Made by a program: the position numbers and the translations under genes | The notes under the pieces: generated by a model | What the model was told of the DNA's origin: nothing | What the model saw: only the letters and a program-made list of their open reading frames with translations | Databases searched by the model: none | In this document: piece after piece, positions 21,851 to 31,707 of the stretch | How the letters are laid out: each line of letters begins with the position of its first letter | How positions within the stretch are numbered: the stretch's first letter is position 1 | Origin: Cladorrhinum sp. PSN259 | Lineage: Eukaryota > Ascomycota > Sordariomycetes > Sordariales > Podosporaceae | Reading direction: 5' to 3' | DNA length: 64,000 bases | Assembly (NCBI GenBank): GCA_033725935.1 | Contig: MU867109.1 | Span: forward strand, 62,001-126,000

Positions 21851-23845
21851 TCAAACAAGATCAAAGTCCTCCACCATAACTCCCAACTTTGCCAACTCTT
21901 CCCTGTCAAGTATCAATCTCTCATAATCTTCGCTCATGTCACCGAAACCTGTCCACGCTTGATTCTTTATTTTGTCATAACGTGGATCCTTGTCCGTTGA
22001 CTCACCGGTCCTTTCGTTTCGATAAAACCAACGATAGTCCCGGGCCTCTTCATCGTACTTTGAAATTTGCTTTTGGCCTTCCGGGAGTTTACCAAAGATA
22101 GCCTCCCCAAACGCCAATCCATAAACAAAACAGGCTCCCACAACACTATACCTGTCGTTTCCCGTTCTCCTCAGGACGATGGTATCTGAGAGACCGAAGA
22201 GAGCACAGATAATGTCACCGGGCTGTGTGTGGTCGGGTACTAGTGCGAAATATCCTTCCTTAGTCCTCACAAAGGCACGGTCTTGGGTGTTATTGTGCAA
22301 CCATGGAATGAAGCGGTCCATCTTTGCGGCGACGTCTTCCGAAGCCGTGGCCGCTTGCTCAGGCTCCATGGCCAGAAGCTGAGCCATCCAAGTCTCAACC
22401 TGTTGGGGACTCCAAACTGAGCTGTTCGGCGGGTCATACTCAATTCCATCGCAGCAAGTGAGGGTTGTTGCAAAAGCCTCAATGATGCTGCATCCAGTAA
22501 CATATTTCTGCTCGGTGGGATTGGGCGGCGCAATCCTTTTCAGTTCCGAGTATGCGTACTGTAAGTCAGCTTCAGGTATATGAATCACGTCTACCTCGGT
22601 CACAGTAGCACAGCGTACGCCGGCGACGCGAAGTATATCTTCATTTAGAGAACTGAAGCAGGCTGCGAAAGGTCCAGAAGCCTGAACCCTCGACGAATAG
22701 TTTGTGCGCGATGGAAACTCAAAAGGCGGGATCCAGCTCGGTCGTAAGCTGGTGGTTGCTGAAATCCTGTTATTCCCCACGAGGGAAGTGATGATGTCAA
22801 GGTCCCCAAAAAACTCGATATAATGGAGCACCAAGCTGCGGTACACGGTGAGCAGAGTGGCTGAATAGTCGGGCGTAATGTTGAGCTGCTTGAGAGTGAA
22901 AGACGTTAGGGGAACGAGAGCATAAACTCTATCCCTGTTGTCGGTGCATTGCAGATAACTCGCAATTTGTAACAGGTAAGGCAGGTGTAACGTAACCGCA
23001 GGATCATGCATGGTGGTAAGCCGCTGAAGAAATCCCTGACTTCCCAGGTCGTCAAGCAGAACCGGTCTTTGTCCGCCCTTGAAGTAAAGAACGAAGGACG
23101 AATTCAGAAAGAGCTTCCATGACACTGAGGTAAATCCACAGATGACGACTACTTCAGCTGTTGTGAGGCGGACTTCCTGGATGACCCACAGCCGAGAGAA
23201 CCACGGCCTCTGAAATAGTTTCTCGATGGCGCAGAGTTCCCTCTCGGGATATGGAAGCGGACAATCTGAGTCCACCCAGTGTAGCTCATCTGATTTCAGA
23301 GCTGTTGCAGGCGCTAGAGTGTACGACACCCAATTGACTGTAACTTTGGAGGATATATCGTTTATCATCCACATGGCGAGCCCACTGTCGTCCGCTTCGG
23401 GTCCCAGCCACACAACAACTCGTACTGCGAGCTTGTAGACTGATGCCATGTTCGCAACCTGGCTGTTACGCTCTTCCAAGTTGTTCTGGTCAATACAAAT
23501 GGCGTCAATCCAGAGTGTGCGGGCTGTGTCGGGGTATCGTAGGTGACGCAGAGCAGAGTCCAGGTGCTCGGTCACATCGAGGGGGCACATGTAGGCAACA
23601 TCCAAGTCTCCAGTCATCACCATGATCTGATGCGGCGATTCAATTTTTGGCAGGCCCCAGACATAAGAAAGCGCTTCGTACTGCGGGCGGTTTGTTTGTG
23701 AGAGGTTTGTGGCATGTAAACGAACGACCAGGTCATCGTCAAAAGATCCGGGCAGAAGTGTCAAGATGCGTATCGGTGATACCTCGCCATCTCCCTCTAG
23801 TCGGACATGGCTGTATAGTGAGTTGGCCGGCATTGTGGTGGGCAT
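21851..23845 (-). CDS. HET-domain (heterokaryon incompatibility) protein
   Basis: A single-exon 664-aa protein. The frame is open further upstream but the first ATG is at 23845 (MPTTMPANSLYSH). The HET domain shows its three signature blocks: YEALSYVWG at residues 56-64, then LWIDAICIDQNN, then RPWFSRLWVIQE. The rest matches the usual layout of large HET proteins, with a DNRDRVYALVPL stretch after the domain and a C-terminal region containing a DIICALFGLSDTIVLR motif. HET proteins trigger cell death when incompatible hyphae fuse, or act in related self/non-self recognition; many are of unknown specificity. No NACHT or WD40 partner gene is adjacent. The gene flanks an AT-rich block, as HET genes often do. 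Confidence 0.9.
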   Translation of the reverse strand: MPTTMPANSLYSHVRLEGDGEVSPIRILTLLPGSFDDDLVVRLHATNLSQTNRPQYEALSYVWGLPKIESPHQIMVMTGDLDVAYMCPLDVTEHLDSALRHLRYPDTARTLWIDAICIDQNNLEERNSQVANMASVYKLAVRVVVWLGPEADDSGLAMWMINDISSKVTVNWVSYTLAPATALKSDELHWVDSDCPLPYPERELCAIEKLFQRPWFSRLWVIQEVRLTTAEVVVICGFTSVSWKLFLNSSFVLYFKGGQRPVLLDDLGSQGFLQRLTTMHDPAVTLHLPYLLQIASYLQCTDNRDRVYALVPLTSFTLKQLNITPDYSATLLTVYRSLVLHYIEFFGDLDIITSLVGNNRISATTSLRPSWIPPFEFPSRTNYSSRVQASGPFAACFSSLNEDILRVAGVRCATVTEVDVIHIPEADLQYAYSELKRIAPPNPTEQKYVTGCSIIEAFATTLTCCDGIEYDPPNSSVWSPQQVETWMAQLLAMEPEQAATASEDVAAKMDRFIPWLHNNTQDRAFVRTKEGYFALVPDHTQPGDIICALFGLSDTIVLRRTGNDRYSVVGACFVYGLAFGEAIFGKLPEGQKQISKYDEEARDYRWFYRNERTGESTDKDPRYDKIKNQAWTGFGDMSEDYERLILDREELAKLGVMVEDFDLV

Positions 23846-24804
23846 TATCCGGGTGTGCAGAGTGCGGAGAATCTCAAGGTTTTGGGAGCGAGGTGCAGAA
23901 TACTTGGCAGGCAAGGCCTAAGGAGACAATGGTTCTGCATCCTTCCATTCCCCTCGGCTAGCTCGAAGGCTCGTAAGGCTTACGCAGCATGGCACTTATG
24001 TACCTCTTCCCCAGAATCTTATGGCTGCATTTCAAGTTTCGTTTTGCAGGTGCGTAGGTATCTGCTGTTTATTTCAACGATGGGCCTGCATAAGTTGAAA
24101 TGACTTCGTTAAGTATGATCAATGTAGTGCTTAAAGGAAAGCTACTTGCAAAGCATATAAGAAAAGAAATTAAAGAGATAAGATATTGCATGTTTAGAAA
24201 CTATATAAATATGCAAGAGAATATTTAATCGTCTTTTAATTATTATTCAGTTGAACTACGTTAATAGACCCCTTCCATTGTTATGAGCTGGTAAAAGGTA
24301 TAAAACAGACGCAAAGATTTTGACAACTATAATAACCCAGACCTTGCTATAATTATAAGGTGGAAGGGGTACTAAGCGTAAATTTAGCGCTTGATTTTAA
24401 CTTTTATGCACCTGTAGATACCCCGTTTGCCGGAGGCCCCTTAAAATATCCGGCAGGCCTTTACGATTCAGCTCAACTCTTGCCAGTTTTTGTCAGGCCT
24501 ACTACGGAGCCAACAACCACTCAAATACAATTTAGTAACTGGCAAACAATCTCATAACTTACAATTTCTTTACCCCTTTGGTTGCCATTTCGAAAAATAA
24601 AAGTGGAACGATACGTATAGGATTGTTGCATTTTAGCTTTACATTTTGCGGCGCGCTTTGCGAAGTCCGACCTGCCTTCGCTGAGGCCCTTCTCTGGGCC
24701 GCGGAAGGTAAGTCGGTAAGCCTGGGTCGGTTATCAGAGCTGGAATACCACCCAAAAGCCATGCTAATTCCTTTTATTTGGGAGTTTAGCCATTTGAACA
24801 AAAG
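23846..24804. other. AT-rich, probably RIP-affected transposon relic
   Basis: From about 24100 to 24420 the base composition falls far below that of the surrounding genes, with abundant TA dinucleotides, which is typical of RIP-mutated repeats in filamentous ascomycetes. The following stretch (24420-24800) is less AT-rich and has opposite-strand open frames without recognisable domains. An inverted repeat lies at 24268-24370. RIP is inferred from composition by eye, not computed. Confidence 0.45.
24268..24370. repeat. MITE-like element with 10-bp perfect inverted ends
   Basis: ACCCCTTCCA at 24268-24277 is exactly inverted as TGGAAGGGGT at 24361-24370. Just outside, TAG on the left and ACTA on the right extend the imperfect match. 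Total length is 103 bp with AT-rich interior. A small non-autonomous DNA element is plausible; no clear target-site duplication was seen. Confidence 0.4.
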
Positions 24805-27800
24805 ATGGAAACTGTTTTAGATTCCGAGCGGGAGTTCCTTTCGGGGGCTTACCACCCGGCAGAAGTCGCGTCTGCCAACAATCGGCGCGTGCCACCTCAA
24901 CGCGACCCGCATCTTACGGCGGCCGCGTCTGAGCCGGAACCCGCCCTGGTAGTAAGCGATATTCTGCCGACGCAGCCTGCTCAGAATTCTCGAGGCACTG
25001 GGCAACCCAGCAACTCTGCTTCTAACGAAGTGCACCAATCAAGTGCAGAGATCAGCAAATCTTCACAAAATGAGTCCAAGACAATTAATACGAGGCCTGT
25101 TTACCACCATTCTGCCGATGGAGATTTTCACCCTGAACCGGACCATGGGCTCCAGGGTCTTACGTGGGCCGAATACGAAGCCGTGAGGGTACGGCAGGTC
25201 GAGGAGGAGGAGAGGCAAGAACGTGCCCAGAGCGAGGGAAGATCTGAGAGGGTAGCAAATAGGGAGGATAGGAAATCATCTCAGGTCTCAGATTTGATGG
25301 ACCGTTATCGTGAGGACCCGGACCATGAGGAAGATGTGGAGATGCACGACCGGAGTACCGGCACGGCGGAAAACGCTCAACATGATATCACCGACCTTGA
25401 TGCTCCAAGCCTGCAGCTTCTGGAAGAATCCAGAGAAGAAGCCCCTCCCGCTATCGAGATGGCAGCCCCGGGGCGACCATATACCAAGTGGCAAGACAGC
25501 GCTACCTTCGGCACGCTCATCCCCGAGGGTTACCAACTGAGTTCGTCAACACCTGATTATCCTTGGATCTGTCCCATCCGGTCATGTCGGAAGGTGTTTA
25601 CCAAAATCAATGGGCTAGGCGGTCACTTTGTGAGGCAGCACCGAGGCGAAGTGCTCCATGACAATCAAGATGGAACTCTCTCCGAGCGTGGCAGGTATGC
25701 CAGCCTTCGAGATGCCGACCGCTCCTCAGGATCAAAGCCAAAGCCCGCAATTATCATCTCTCGGGGGCCGCTCGATCCATATGAGCCCCCAGTGCCTCCT
25801 CCATCTTTTCCCGACAGCAATGGAGAACCGAAGACGGCCTGTGTTGGCCGCAACGAAGATCATGCCACCACCACCACCAACACCGGTGTCATAACTACTG
25901 TGAAGCAGGCCTCGAAAGACCAGTCACAAACAATCTGGGACCTTCTGCAACCATATCTGACTAATCACAAGGGAGTTGATATTCCCGTGGAGGGTTACGT
26001 TCCGGGGTTGCTTCAGCTACCTCAGATACGCAGCCTTGACTGGAACGAAGGGAGGCTTAAAAGTCATCCATTCGTCGATACGAAGCCGAGAGACATATCT
26101 GCTCTCATTATGCAGATCACTGGCGACCCTGCCCCAAAGCCTTGCAGCAAATGCGCAACTGGTCGTGGGCCATTCAAATCATGCATAATGCTATCTTCGA
26201 AAGCGCCCATCGGCCCATTAACGCACATTTTCGCTTGTGCGAACTGCTTTTATCATTTTGGTCAGACATATTGCTCCCACAAGGTATGGGGCGAGAAAAG
26301 ATCAAAGCAGATCGTTGCTGCCAGGAAAGCGGGCACCAACTTTGTCGAGCCACCGCTGACAACGGAAACGGATACCATCGCGGTTACAGATGAGGACATC
26401 AAGATGGGTGATGACGATGCAGGTTTGGCCCTGAATGAGGGTGAGGTTTCTCACTCGATTGGCGGTTCCTCCTTGGGCAACGAGCAAGTAAAAATTCCCG
26501 CTGGCCTTGAGTTCGCTGAGCCTGGTCGGCGGTACGACATGTGGCCAGACGACAATGGTGCTCTTACTAGGTTGGTGGATGTTTTACTACCAGCTGGATA
26601 TCAGCTGGACAATTCTGACCCATTGCGGCCTTGGGCATGTCCTGTGGATGTGTGCATGAGACGAACCTTTTTGAGATTGCAAGACTTCAGCATCCATTTT
26701 CAACGCTTTCACCATGGGCAATGCCTGAACGACAACGGCAATGGTACCTTCACGGTGGTTGGGTCCTACCACGACAAAAAGGTCGGTATTGGCTTTGGAG
26801 GTAAGGTCATGGTCCATGCTCCTCCGATTGTTGTATCGAAAACAAATAAAGGACAGCCCGCGAGAACTGCGTCCCAAGTTCAACAGCAGAAAGCAGGTAC
26901 TGAGCGGAAACCCCCCGCAAAACAGTCCGCCACCGCCCCGCAGGATGCTTTCATTGAAGCGAATGCAGCTGTTCCGCTGAGTGGCAACGCAAAAGAACTT
27001 TGGGAAATGATCCAACCAATGCTTCCCCATGCAACCGAAATTCCGCGTGTGAAAGCATTTCGGGATCTTTTGAACCTTCCCGTCCGACGACCCCTTCCGG
27101 TTGAGCAAATTCGGGTCAGAGAGAATAGGGACATTGCTGCCATCGTGATTCAACTCACCGGAGACAACCCCCAATACCTAGGCTCCAGCGTCTGCGAAAA
27201 GTGTCAGAAAGGAGGAGGTCTCTGGGATGAGTGCATCATAATCTCACGAGACGCGTCTTCCAATTCCAAAGAGCAATACTTTTCGTGCGCCAATTGTCTT
27301 GTCGGTGGAGGCCAGTGTCGGTGTACGTTGAGGTTTTGGATCAGAGAACGCAACAGAACAGGCATGGAGTTATTTAGCGACGAGGACGGCATCCTCAACG
27401 AGACGGTTGAGCTGGCATTAGCGCGCGCTCCTCTTCGTGAGGAGAAGGAAGTGCGTAAGCGAGTCAAGGCTGCGATGCGCCGCGAGGAGGAAGCGGCCGA
27501 GAGGGCCCTGAAAAGGCCCCGATCTGAGATATCTCGATCCAGCAGTTCTGATGGATACTCCCTTCGATCTACGCCATCATCGTCCCTAATCAGCAAAGGA
27601 ACTTTTTCAACCGAGCCGTCTAAAACGCTCGAGATGGAAGACTGGGAAATCGCCCCAGGCCGCATTCCCTTCAAGTCTTCGGAAGGCATTTACAGTAAGT
27701 CTGTTTTTTTCTCTTTCTTTTCCCTTTCCTTCCTGCCTTCCTGCTCCTCCATATCCTCCCTTCCCTTTCCCTTTCCTTTTGCTTCCCCTTCTTCATCCCT

Positions 27801-28197
27801 TCCCATCATTCCAAGACTGCCAGCTAAACTCATAATTCCAGACGCAGCACTCTCCTCCCCCTTCCTGACAAGCACGATACAATCAACTGCCATCTTTCCG
27901 GGCGTATCGAACCGCGTCCAAACTCTCAGTCCCGGCACGGGCATGAAACTTGAGGCAGATAAGACTAAAGCGAGACAGTTCTGGGTTGCTTCGGGGAAGG
28001 TTAGGGTCAAGTTGAGTTCTGGTGCTCGTGATGCCGGTGCCGCCGCAGGTGACGACTACCAACAAGAAGAGTTTAGTGTTGGGCCGGGCGGGTGTGTGAT
28101 CGTCAAGCCCGGGATTGAGTGTGAGGTTAGGAATGGGGTTTATATGGATGCTAGCTTGTTTTTTACCGAGTTTTGCAAGGAGCTTTTTGAGGAGTAA
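24805..28197 (+). CDS. Two-unit C2H2 / DUF3716-like protein with a C-terminal cupin-like domain
   Basis: Model: exon 1 24805-27694, a CT-rich 147-nt intron 27695-27841 (GTAAGT ... TTCCAG), exon 2 27842-28197; 1081 aa. The N-terminal third is disordered and charged. Unit A has a C2H2-type site (WICPIRSCRKVF ... HFVRQH, near 25560-25650) followed by a Cys-rich DUF3716-like block (DISALIMQITGDPAPKPCSK ... CSH, 26090-26285). Unit B repeats the order: WACPVDVCMRRTF ... HFQRFHH (26630-26720), then DIAAIVIQLTGD ... CEKC ... CRC (27130-27320). Each finger is preceded by a similar Gly-Arg-Tyr plus GYQL motif. The last exon resembles the Mif2/CENP-C-like cupin (VASGKVRVKLSSG ... FSVGPGGCVIVKPGIECEV). 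DNA or chromatin binding is likely. The intron is open in frame, so an unspliced form would insert 49 hydrophobic residues. The DUF and cupin assignments are from memory of their patterns. Confidence 0.75.
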   Translation: METVLDSEREFLSGAYHPAEVASANNRRVPPQRDPHLTAAASEPEPALVVSDILPTQPAQNSRGTGQPSNSASNEVHQSSAEISKSSQNESKTINTRPVYHHSADGDFHPEPDHGLQGLTWAEYEAVRVRQVEEEERQERAQSEGRSERVANREDRKSSQVSDLMDRYREDPDHEEDVEMHDRSTGTAENAQHDITDLDAPSLQLLEESREEAPPAIEMAAPGRPYTKWQDSATFGTLIPEGYQLSSSTPDYPWICPIRSCRKVFTKINGLGGHFVRQHRGEVLHDNQDGTLSERGRYASLRDADRSSGSKPKPAIIISRGPLDPYEPPVPPPSFPDSNGEPKTACVGRNEDHATTTTNTGVITTVKQASKDQSQTIWDLLQPYLTNHKGVDIPVEGYVPGLLQLPQIRSLDWNEGRLKSHPFVDTKPRDISALIMQITGDPAPKPCSKCATGRGPFKSCIMLSSKAPIGPLTHIFACANCFYHFGQTYCSHKVWGEKRSKQIVAARKAGTNFVEPPLTTETDTIAVTDEDIKMGDDDAGLALNEGEVSHSIGGSSLGNEQVKIPAGLEFAEPGRRYDMWPDDNGALTRLVDVLLPAGYQLDNSDPLRPWACPVDVCMRRTFLRLQDFSIHFQRFHHGQCLNDNGNGTFTVVGSYHDKKVGIGFGGKVMVHAPPIVVSKTNKGQPARTASQVQQQKAGTERKPPAKQSATAPQDAFIEANAAVPLSGNAKELWEMIQPMLPHATEIPRVKAFRDLLNLPVRRPLPVEQIRVRENRDIAAIVIQLTGDNPQYLGSSVCEKCQKGGGLWDECIIISRDASSNSKEQYFSCANCLVGGGQCRCTLRFWIRERNRTGMELFSDEDGILNETVELALARAPLREEKEVRKRVKAAMRREEEAAERALKRPRSEISRSSSSDGYSLRSTPSSSLISKGTFSTEPSKTLEMEDWEIAPGRIPFKSSEGIYSKSVFFSFFSLSFLPSCSSISSLPFPFPFASPSSSLPIIPRLPAKLIIPDAALSSPFLTSTIQSTAIFPGVSNRVQTLSPGTGMKLEADKTKARQFWVASGKVRVKLSSGARDAGAAAGDDYQQEEFSVGPGGCVIVKPGIECEVRNGVYMDASLFFTEFCKELFEE

Positions 28198-28667
28198 CTT
28201 GAGGCCTTTGGAGTGGCTGAGGAGACTGGGGTTTGACGGTGGGTATCTTGATGGTTGAAATTATCAACGAGAGGTTGTGAAAGATTCATGGGGGATTATT
28301 GAAAGCATATTACGGCGTTGAAAGTTGACACTGTTGGGGGTAATGTATGTATGCATGGATCAGAAGTGGGCATCTTTTCAAATGCTTTGATTAGCATTTG
28401 TGGTTTGCTAGATAAAAAGCTTTAGAATAGTCAGTCTGCTGCCCACGTGAGTAAACACAAGGGGTTAATCAATGATTTTGCTTGTTTCCATTGAAAGTCG
28501 CTGGTACAGCACGTGTAAGTTCCAACCGATTCAGAGTTGCATAATAACTTCAAATTTCAAAGCCGACAATCTACCTCAACCAATACAGTTCAATCTCCTC
28601 CTCCCCTCCACATCCACCCACACTTCTTCCACTTGAAATGAAGCCCCAATCCATGACATTGGCAAAA
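28198..28667. other. Intergenic between convergent genes
   Basis: Holds the 3' flanks of the zinc-finger/cupin gene and of the CoA-binding protein gene. Nothing else is supported. Confidence 0.5.
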
Positions 28668-29192
28668 TCAAAGCTTCCCGACACCCTTCAATCCCCTCTC
28701 CCCATCAACCAAAACACACCACCCCTCGCCCCCCCTCGTGTCCCCCTCAGTGCCCGCAACGACAGCCTTGAAGTTGCCCCACGCAAACTCCAAAACCTCA
28801 TCATCAAAAGTTCCCGGCTGCAGAAAGACAGAAGGGAACCCCAGCTCCTTGGCCTGCTTCAGCGACTTGAGCGTAACGGGCGGCGGGGTGATGAACGAAA
28901 CTGCCGTATCCTGGGGTTCTGTGATCTCATCGAGGGACTTGACGACGGGGTAGGCGGTGCCGTCCACGGTTATGGGGCTGCCGGAGGGGTTGACTGGTGT
29001 TACGTTGAGGGAATGCTGGAGGTACCAGCGAAAGACTTGAAGCAATCATTAGACAGGAAAAGGGGGAAAGGAGGAAAAAGGGGACGGACCTTTGTACCCA
29101 TATTTATCGGGGTTAGTGCTCGCACCTACGACGGCAAACTTGGGGGATTGGAAAAAGGTGCGGAGGGTCGCGTCTGTGGATGTGCCGGTCAT
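28668..29192 (-). CDS. CoA-binding (Rossmann-fold) domain protein
   Basis: Model: exon 1 29192-29090, a 54-nt intron 29089-29036 (GTCCGT ... TTCAAG, with a CTAATG branch), exon 2 29035-28668; 156 aa. The spliced product reads KFAVVGASTNPDKYGYKVFR across the junction, matching the CoA_binding family (bacterial YccU type): FAVVGAS is the nucleotide-binding loop, followed by VTPVNPSG, SLDEI and SVFLQPGTFDDEVLEFAWG. The biochemical role is unknown in fungi. The frame is open upstream to an ATG at 29351; that longer form would add 53 residues rich in Arg, Ser and Pro, a possible mitochondrial presequence, so two isoforms or a longer start are possible. The GTCCGT donor is weak but the frame and family fit support it. 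Confidence 0.85.
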
Positions 29193-30008
29193 TTTGGTTG
29201 GTTGAGATGAGTATGAAGATGGGGTTGAATGCGAGCAGTGGAAAGTAGTTGATTGAAAAGATGAAGAATAAGATAGGAGAAGAGAAGGAGGTCGAGGAGG
29301 ACGTAGTCTGACTGTATTAAATACTGTGGATGGGAGTATAAACCGATGCATTTATTATTATTTTTACTCCGGTCTATGTGGACGATAATGTCCTGAGACG
29401 GGCAATTGGCAATGACAAATACTTGAGCCACACTGGATGCATCCGGGGAGGTGAACAAGAAATGCCAAGCATGCCGCCAGAGCCCCGCAGTAACGGTAAA
29501 TGCTATGGACGATGACGTGCCGTGCCTCGGTCTTGGGACTGCCCCGCTCGCTACCACTGTGGGGGAATGTGGAAATGACAAAATACCTACCGATCAACTG
29601 CCCTCAGAAGTTGAGAGGATTGAGTTTGTTTGTTTTTTTGGGTTATTATTGCGAAGGAGCTGATGTCTAGCTGAAGGTCATTGACTCCAATTGTTGTTGT
29701 TGTGACCAGTGTCTGGTGATCATTGCGCCTCTTATCGAGCATTGCTGTGGAATGGAATTTAGGCCACAGCGGAAGATTTTGAGCATTTGAGCTGGGATTT
29801 GGAAACACTCGATATATGTGCCTTGATGAGTCGGTATGGAAATGCAGCTGAGAGTCGCATTTGCCGAATCAGCCCCTGCAATTGGCTGCATGTCTGGATG
29901 CATGTCTGGATGCAATGTTGGGCTGTAACCTCCTTGTCTCAATCTTTACCGGACTCACCTTGCAGACCTCACCAAGTCTGACCAGATCCTACTTACCTCA
30001 CACTCACC
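29193..30008. other. Divergent intergenic region between CoA-binding and methyltransferase genes
   Basis: Promoter region for both flanking genes. It contains two tandem copies of the 12-mer GCATGTCTGGAT at about 29888-29911, upstream of the methyltransferase. No further gene is supported. Confidence 0.45.
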
Positions 30009-31063
30009 ATGTCGCTATTCACGTAAACACCCTTCCCCTGTCTCACAAACCCATATACTTGCTTATCTCTTCCAGCGCAGAGACAGTCTCCCCAACCCTC
30101 TACGCTGAATTTCGCCCAACATATCCTCAGTCCCTCTATGACCTCATCCTGGCCTACCATGGTCCCTTTGCGCCAGGAAGCGTCCTCCTCGACCTCGGTG
30201 CAGGACCGGGCACCGTCGCCTTAGACCTGTCTTCCAGATTTTACAAGGTCCACGCCGTTGATCCCTCCCCAGACATGGTCAGCCAGGCCCGCAGAGCTGC
30301 CGTCTCCCTAGGAGTTAACAACCTATCTTCACACCCATGCCCTGCTGAAAAGCTGCCCAGCATCATTGGACCTGCATCGATCGACCTTGTCGTGTCCGGG
30401 GAAGCAGCACACTGGTTCGATTTCTCCCAAGTGTGGCCCGAACTAGCTAGGGTGGTCAAACCAGGCGGTACGCTTGCGTTTTGGGCTTATAAACATTTTG
30501 TAATCCAGGGACAGCCTGGTACGACAGAGATATTTGAGAAGTATATCTTTGGGGAAGGAGAAGTAAGGGACGGGGTTTTGGCGATGCATGCATTCGCGGA
30601 CAGGAAGGGGTGGGGTGTCTTGAGGAACTCCTATCGGGAGATTCAACCACCCGGGAGTGAGTGGGAAGAAGAGAACAGGATAGTGTTTGACCCGGAGAGA
30701 GATGATGTAACAAAGGTAAAGGACGGAGAGGGTACATGGATGAGGAAGAGGATGAAATTGGGTGAGTTGGAAGGGTTCGTGAGGACTTTCAGTGCTTTTG
30801 GGAGGTGGAAGAAAGAGTATGAGGAATTCAAGAGTAGGAGTGAGGGAGGTAAGGATGGGGATCTGGTAGACTGGTTGTTTGACGACGTTGTTGGAGCTGT
30901 GGAAGAAGGGAAAGACGTGGGTGAGGAGTGGAGAGGCATTGAGGTTGATGTGGTCTGGGGAACGGTTTTGTTGATGGCCAAAAGGAGGCCGTACGAAATA
31001 AACAAGCAGGAGGCATTGCCTCGTCAAAGTGTTGGAGGCAGGGATCCGCAACCATCCAGATAG
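30009..31063 (+). CDS. SAM-dependent class I methyltransferase
   Basis: Model: exon 1 30009-30022 (14 bases), a 53-nt intron 30023-30075 (GTAAAC ... TTCCAG), exon 2 30076-31063; 333 aa starting MSLFTAETVSPTLYAEFRPT. Motif I is LLDLGAGPGTVALDL, motif II HAVDPSPDMV, and post-motif III is ELARVVKPGGTLAFWAY, with IDLVVSGEAAHWFD between them. This pattern is shared with fungal small-molecule methyltransferases related to yeast Tmt1 (trans-aconitate methyltransferase) and with proteins annotated only as methyltransferase type 11. The substrate cannot be read from sequence. The first exon was chosen because it restores the LYAEFRPTYP start expected for the family, without which the frame has no proper beginning. 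Confidence 0.88.
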
Positions 31064-31707
31064 GTGTCATGCCATTGGTTGGATGGTGGAGTAATAGAAT
31101 CTGGAGAGAACAGAGGAGAACCTTCACCGCCAAGGCCAGCCGTGTTTGACGTGGTTGCCCGGTGAAACAATCAACAATCAGTCTGCATTAAAGGCACCCA
31201 CTCGGGCCCACCTTCCAGCACACGCAGACAAGCGGTCTCCAGTTGTTCACCTCCATCCTGCAACCCGCCTTTTTGTCTGAACCTCCATCTCCGAATAGCT
31301 TCGCAATTCTGATTTTCTCATCCAGCCATCAGCAAGTTTTCGTCAAGCGTTTTGCGCATCGTCTTTTTACACATACACATTTAGACACACACAATGGTGA
31401 GTTTACAAACAGCTCCTGAAATTGATCACCCAAAACAGGGAAACCGGATCTGCCCCGCGTTGCCCAGGTCAACCGCAGCGACAAAGCATGTGCGCAGTGC
31501 GCAATCAAACATTCAAACGGCGAAATGTTGGCGCATCGCTGCGATACAGCGGTTACCTGGCATCTGGCGCGACTTTAACTTTGACGGTTCCCGACAACAA
31601 CCGCATTCGATCCTTTTGTTTTTGGTTGCTGTCAACCCTTAATTGAATTCACACTGCGAATCGTCACCTTCTTGCGAAACCGATAACTTGCGGACAAAAT
31701 AGACAAA
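31064..31707. promoter_or_regulatory. Upstream region of cdc4 with a probable 5' UTR intron
   Basis: A GTGAGT donor at 31397 directly follows an ATG at 31394-31396, and a plausible acceptor (AAATAG) ends at 31702, six bases before the cdc4 start. Splicing would give a leader in which the upstream ATG opens an overlapping frame, ATGACAAAATGG, out of frame with cdc4. This is a prediction only. Confidence 0.4.

Noticed and set aside
23846..23914. A longer start for the HET protein
   Set aside because: The extension begins at TTG; the first ATG is at 23845.
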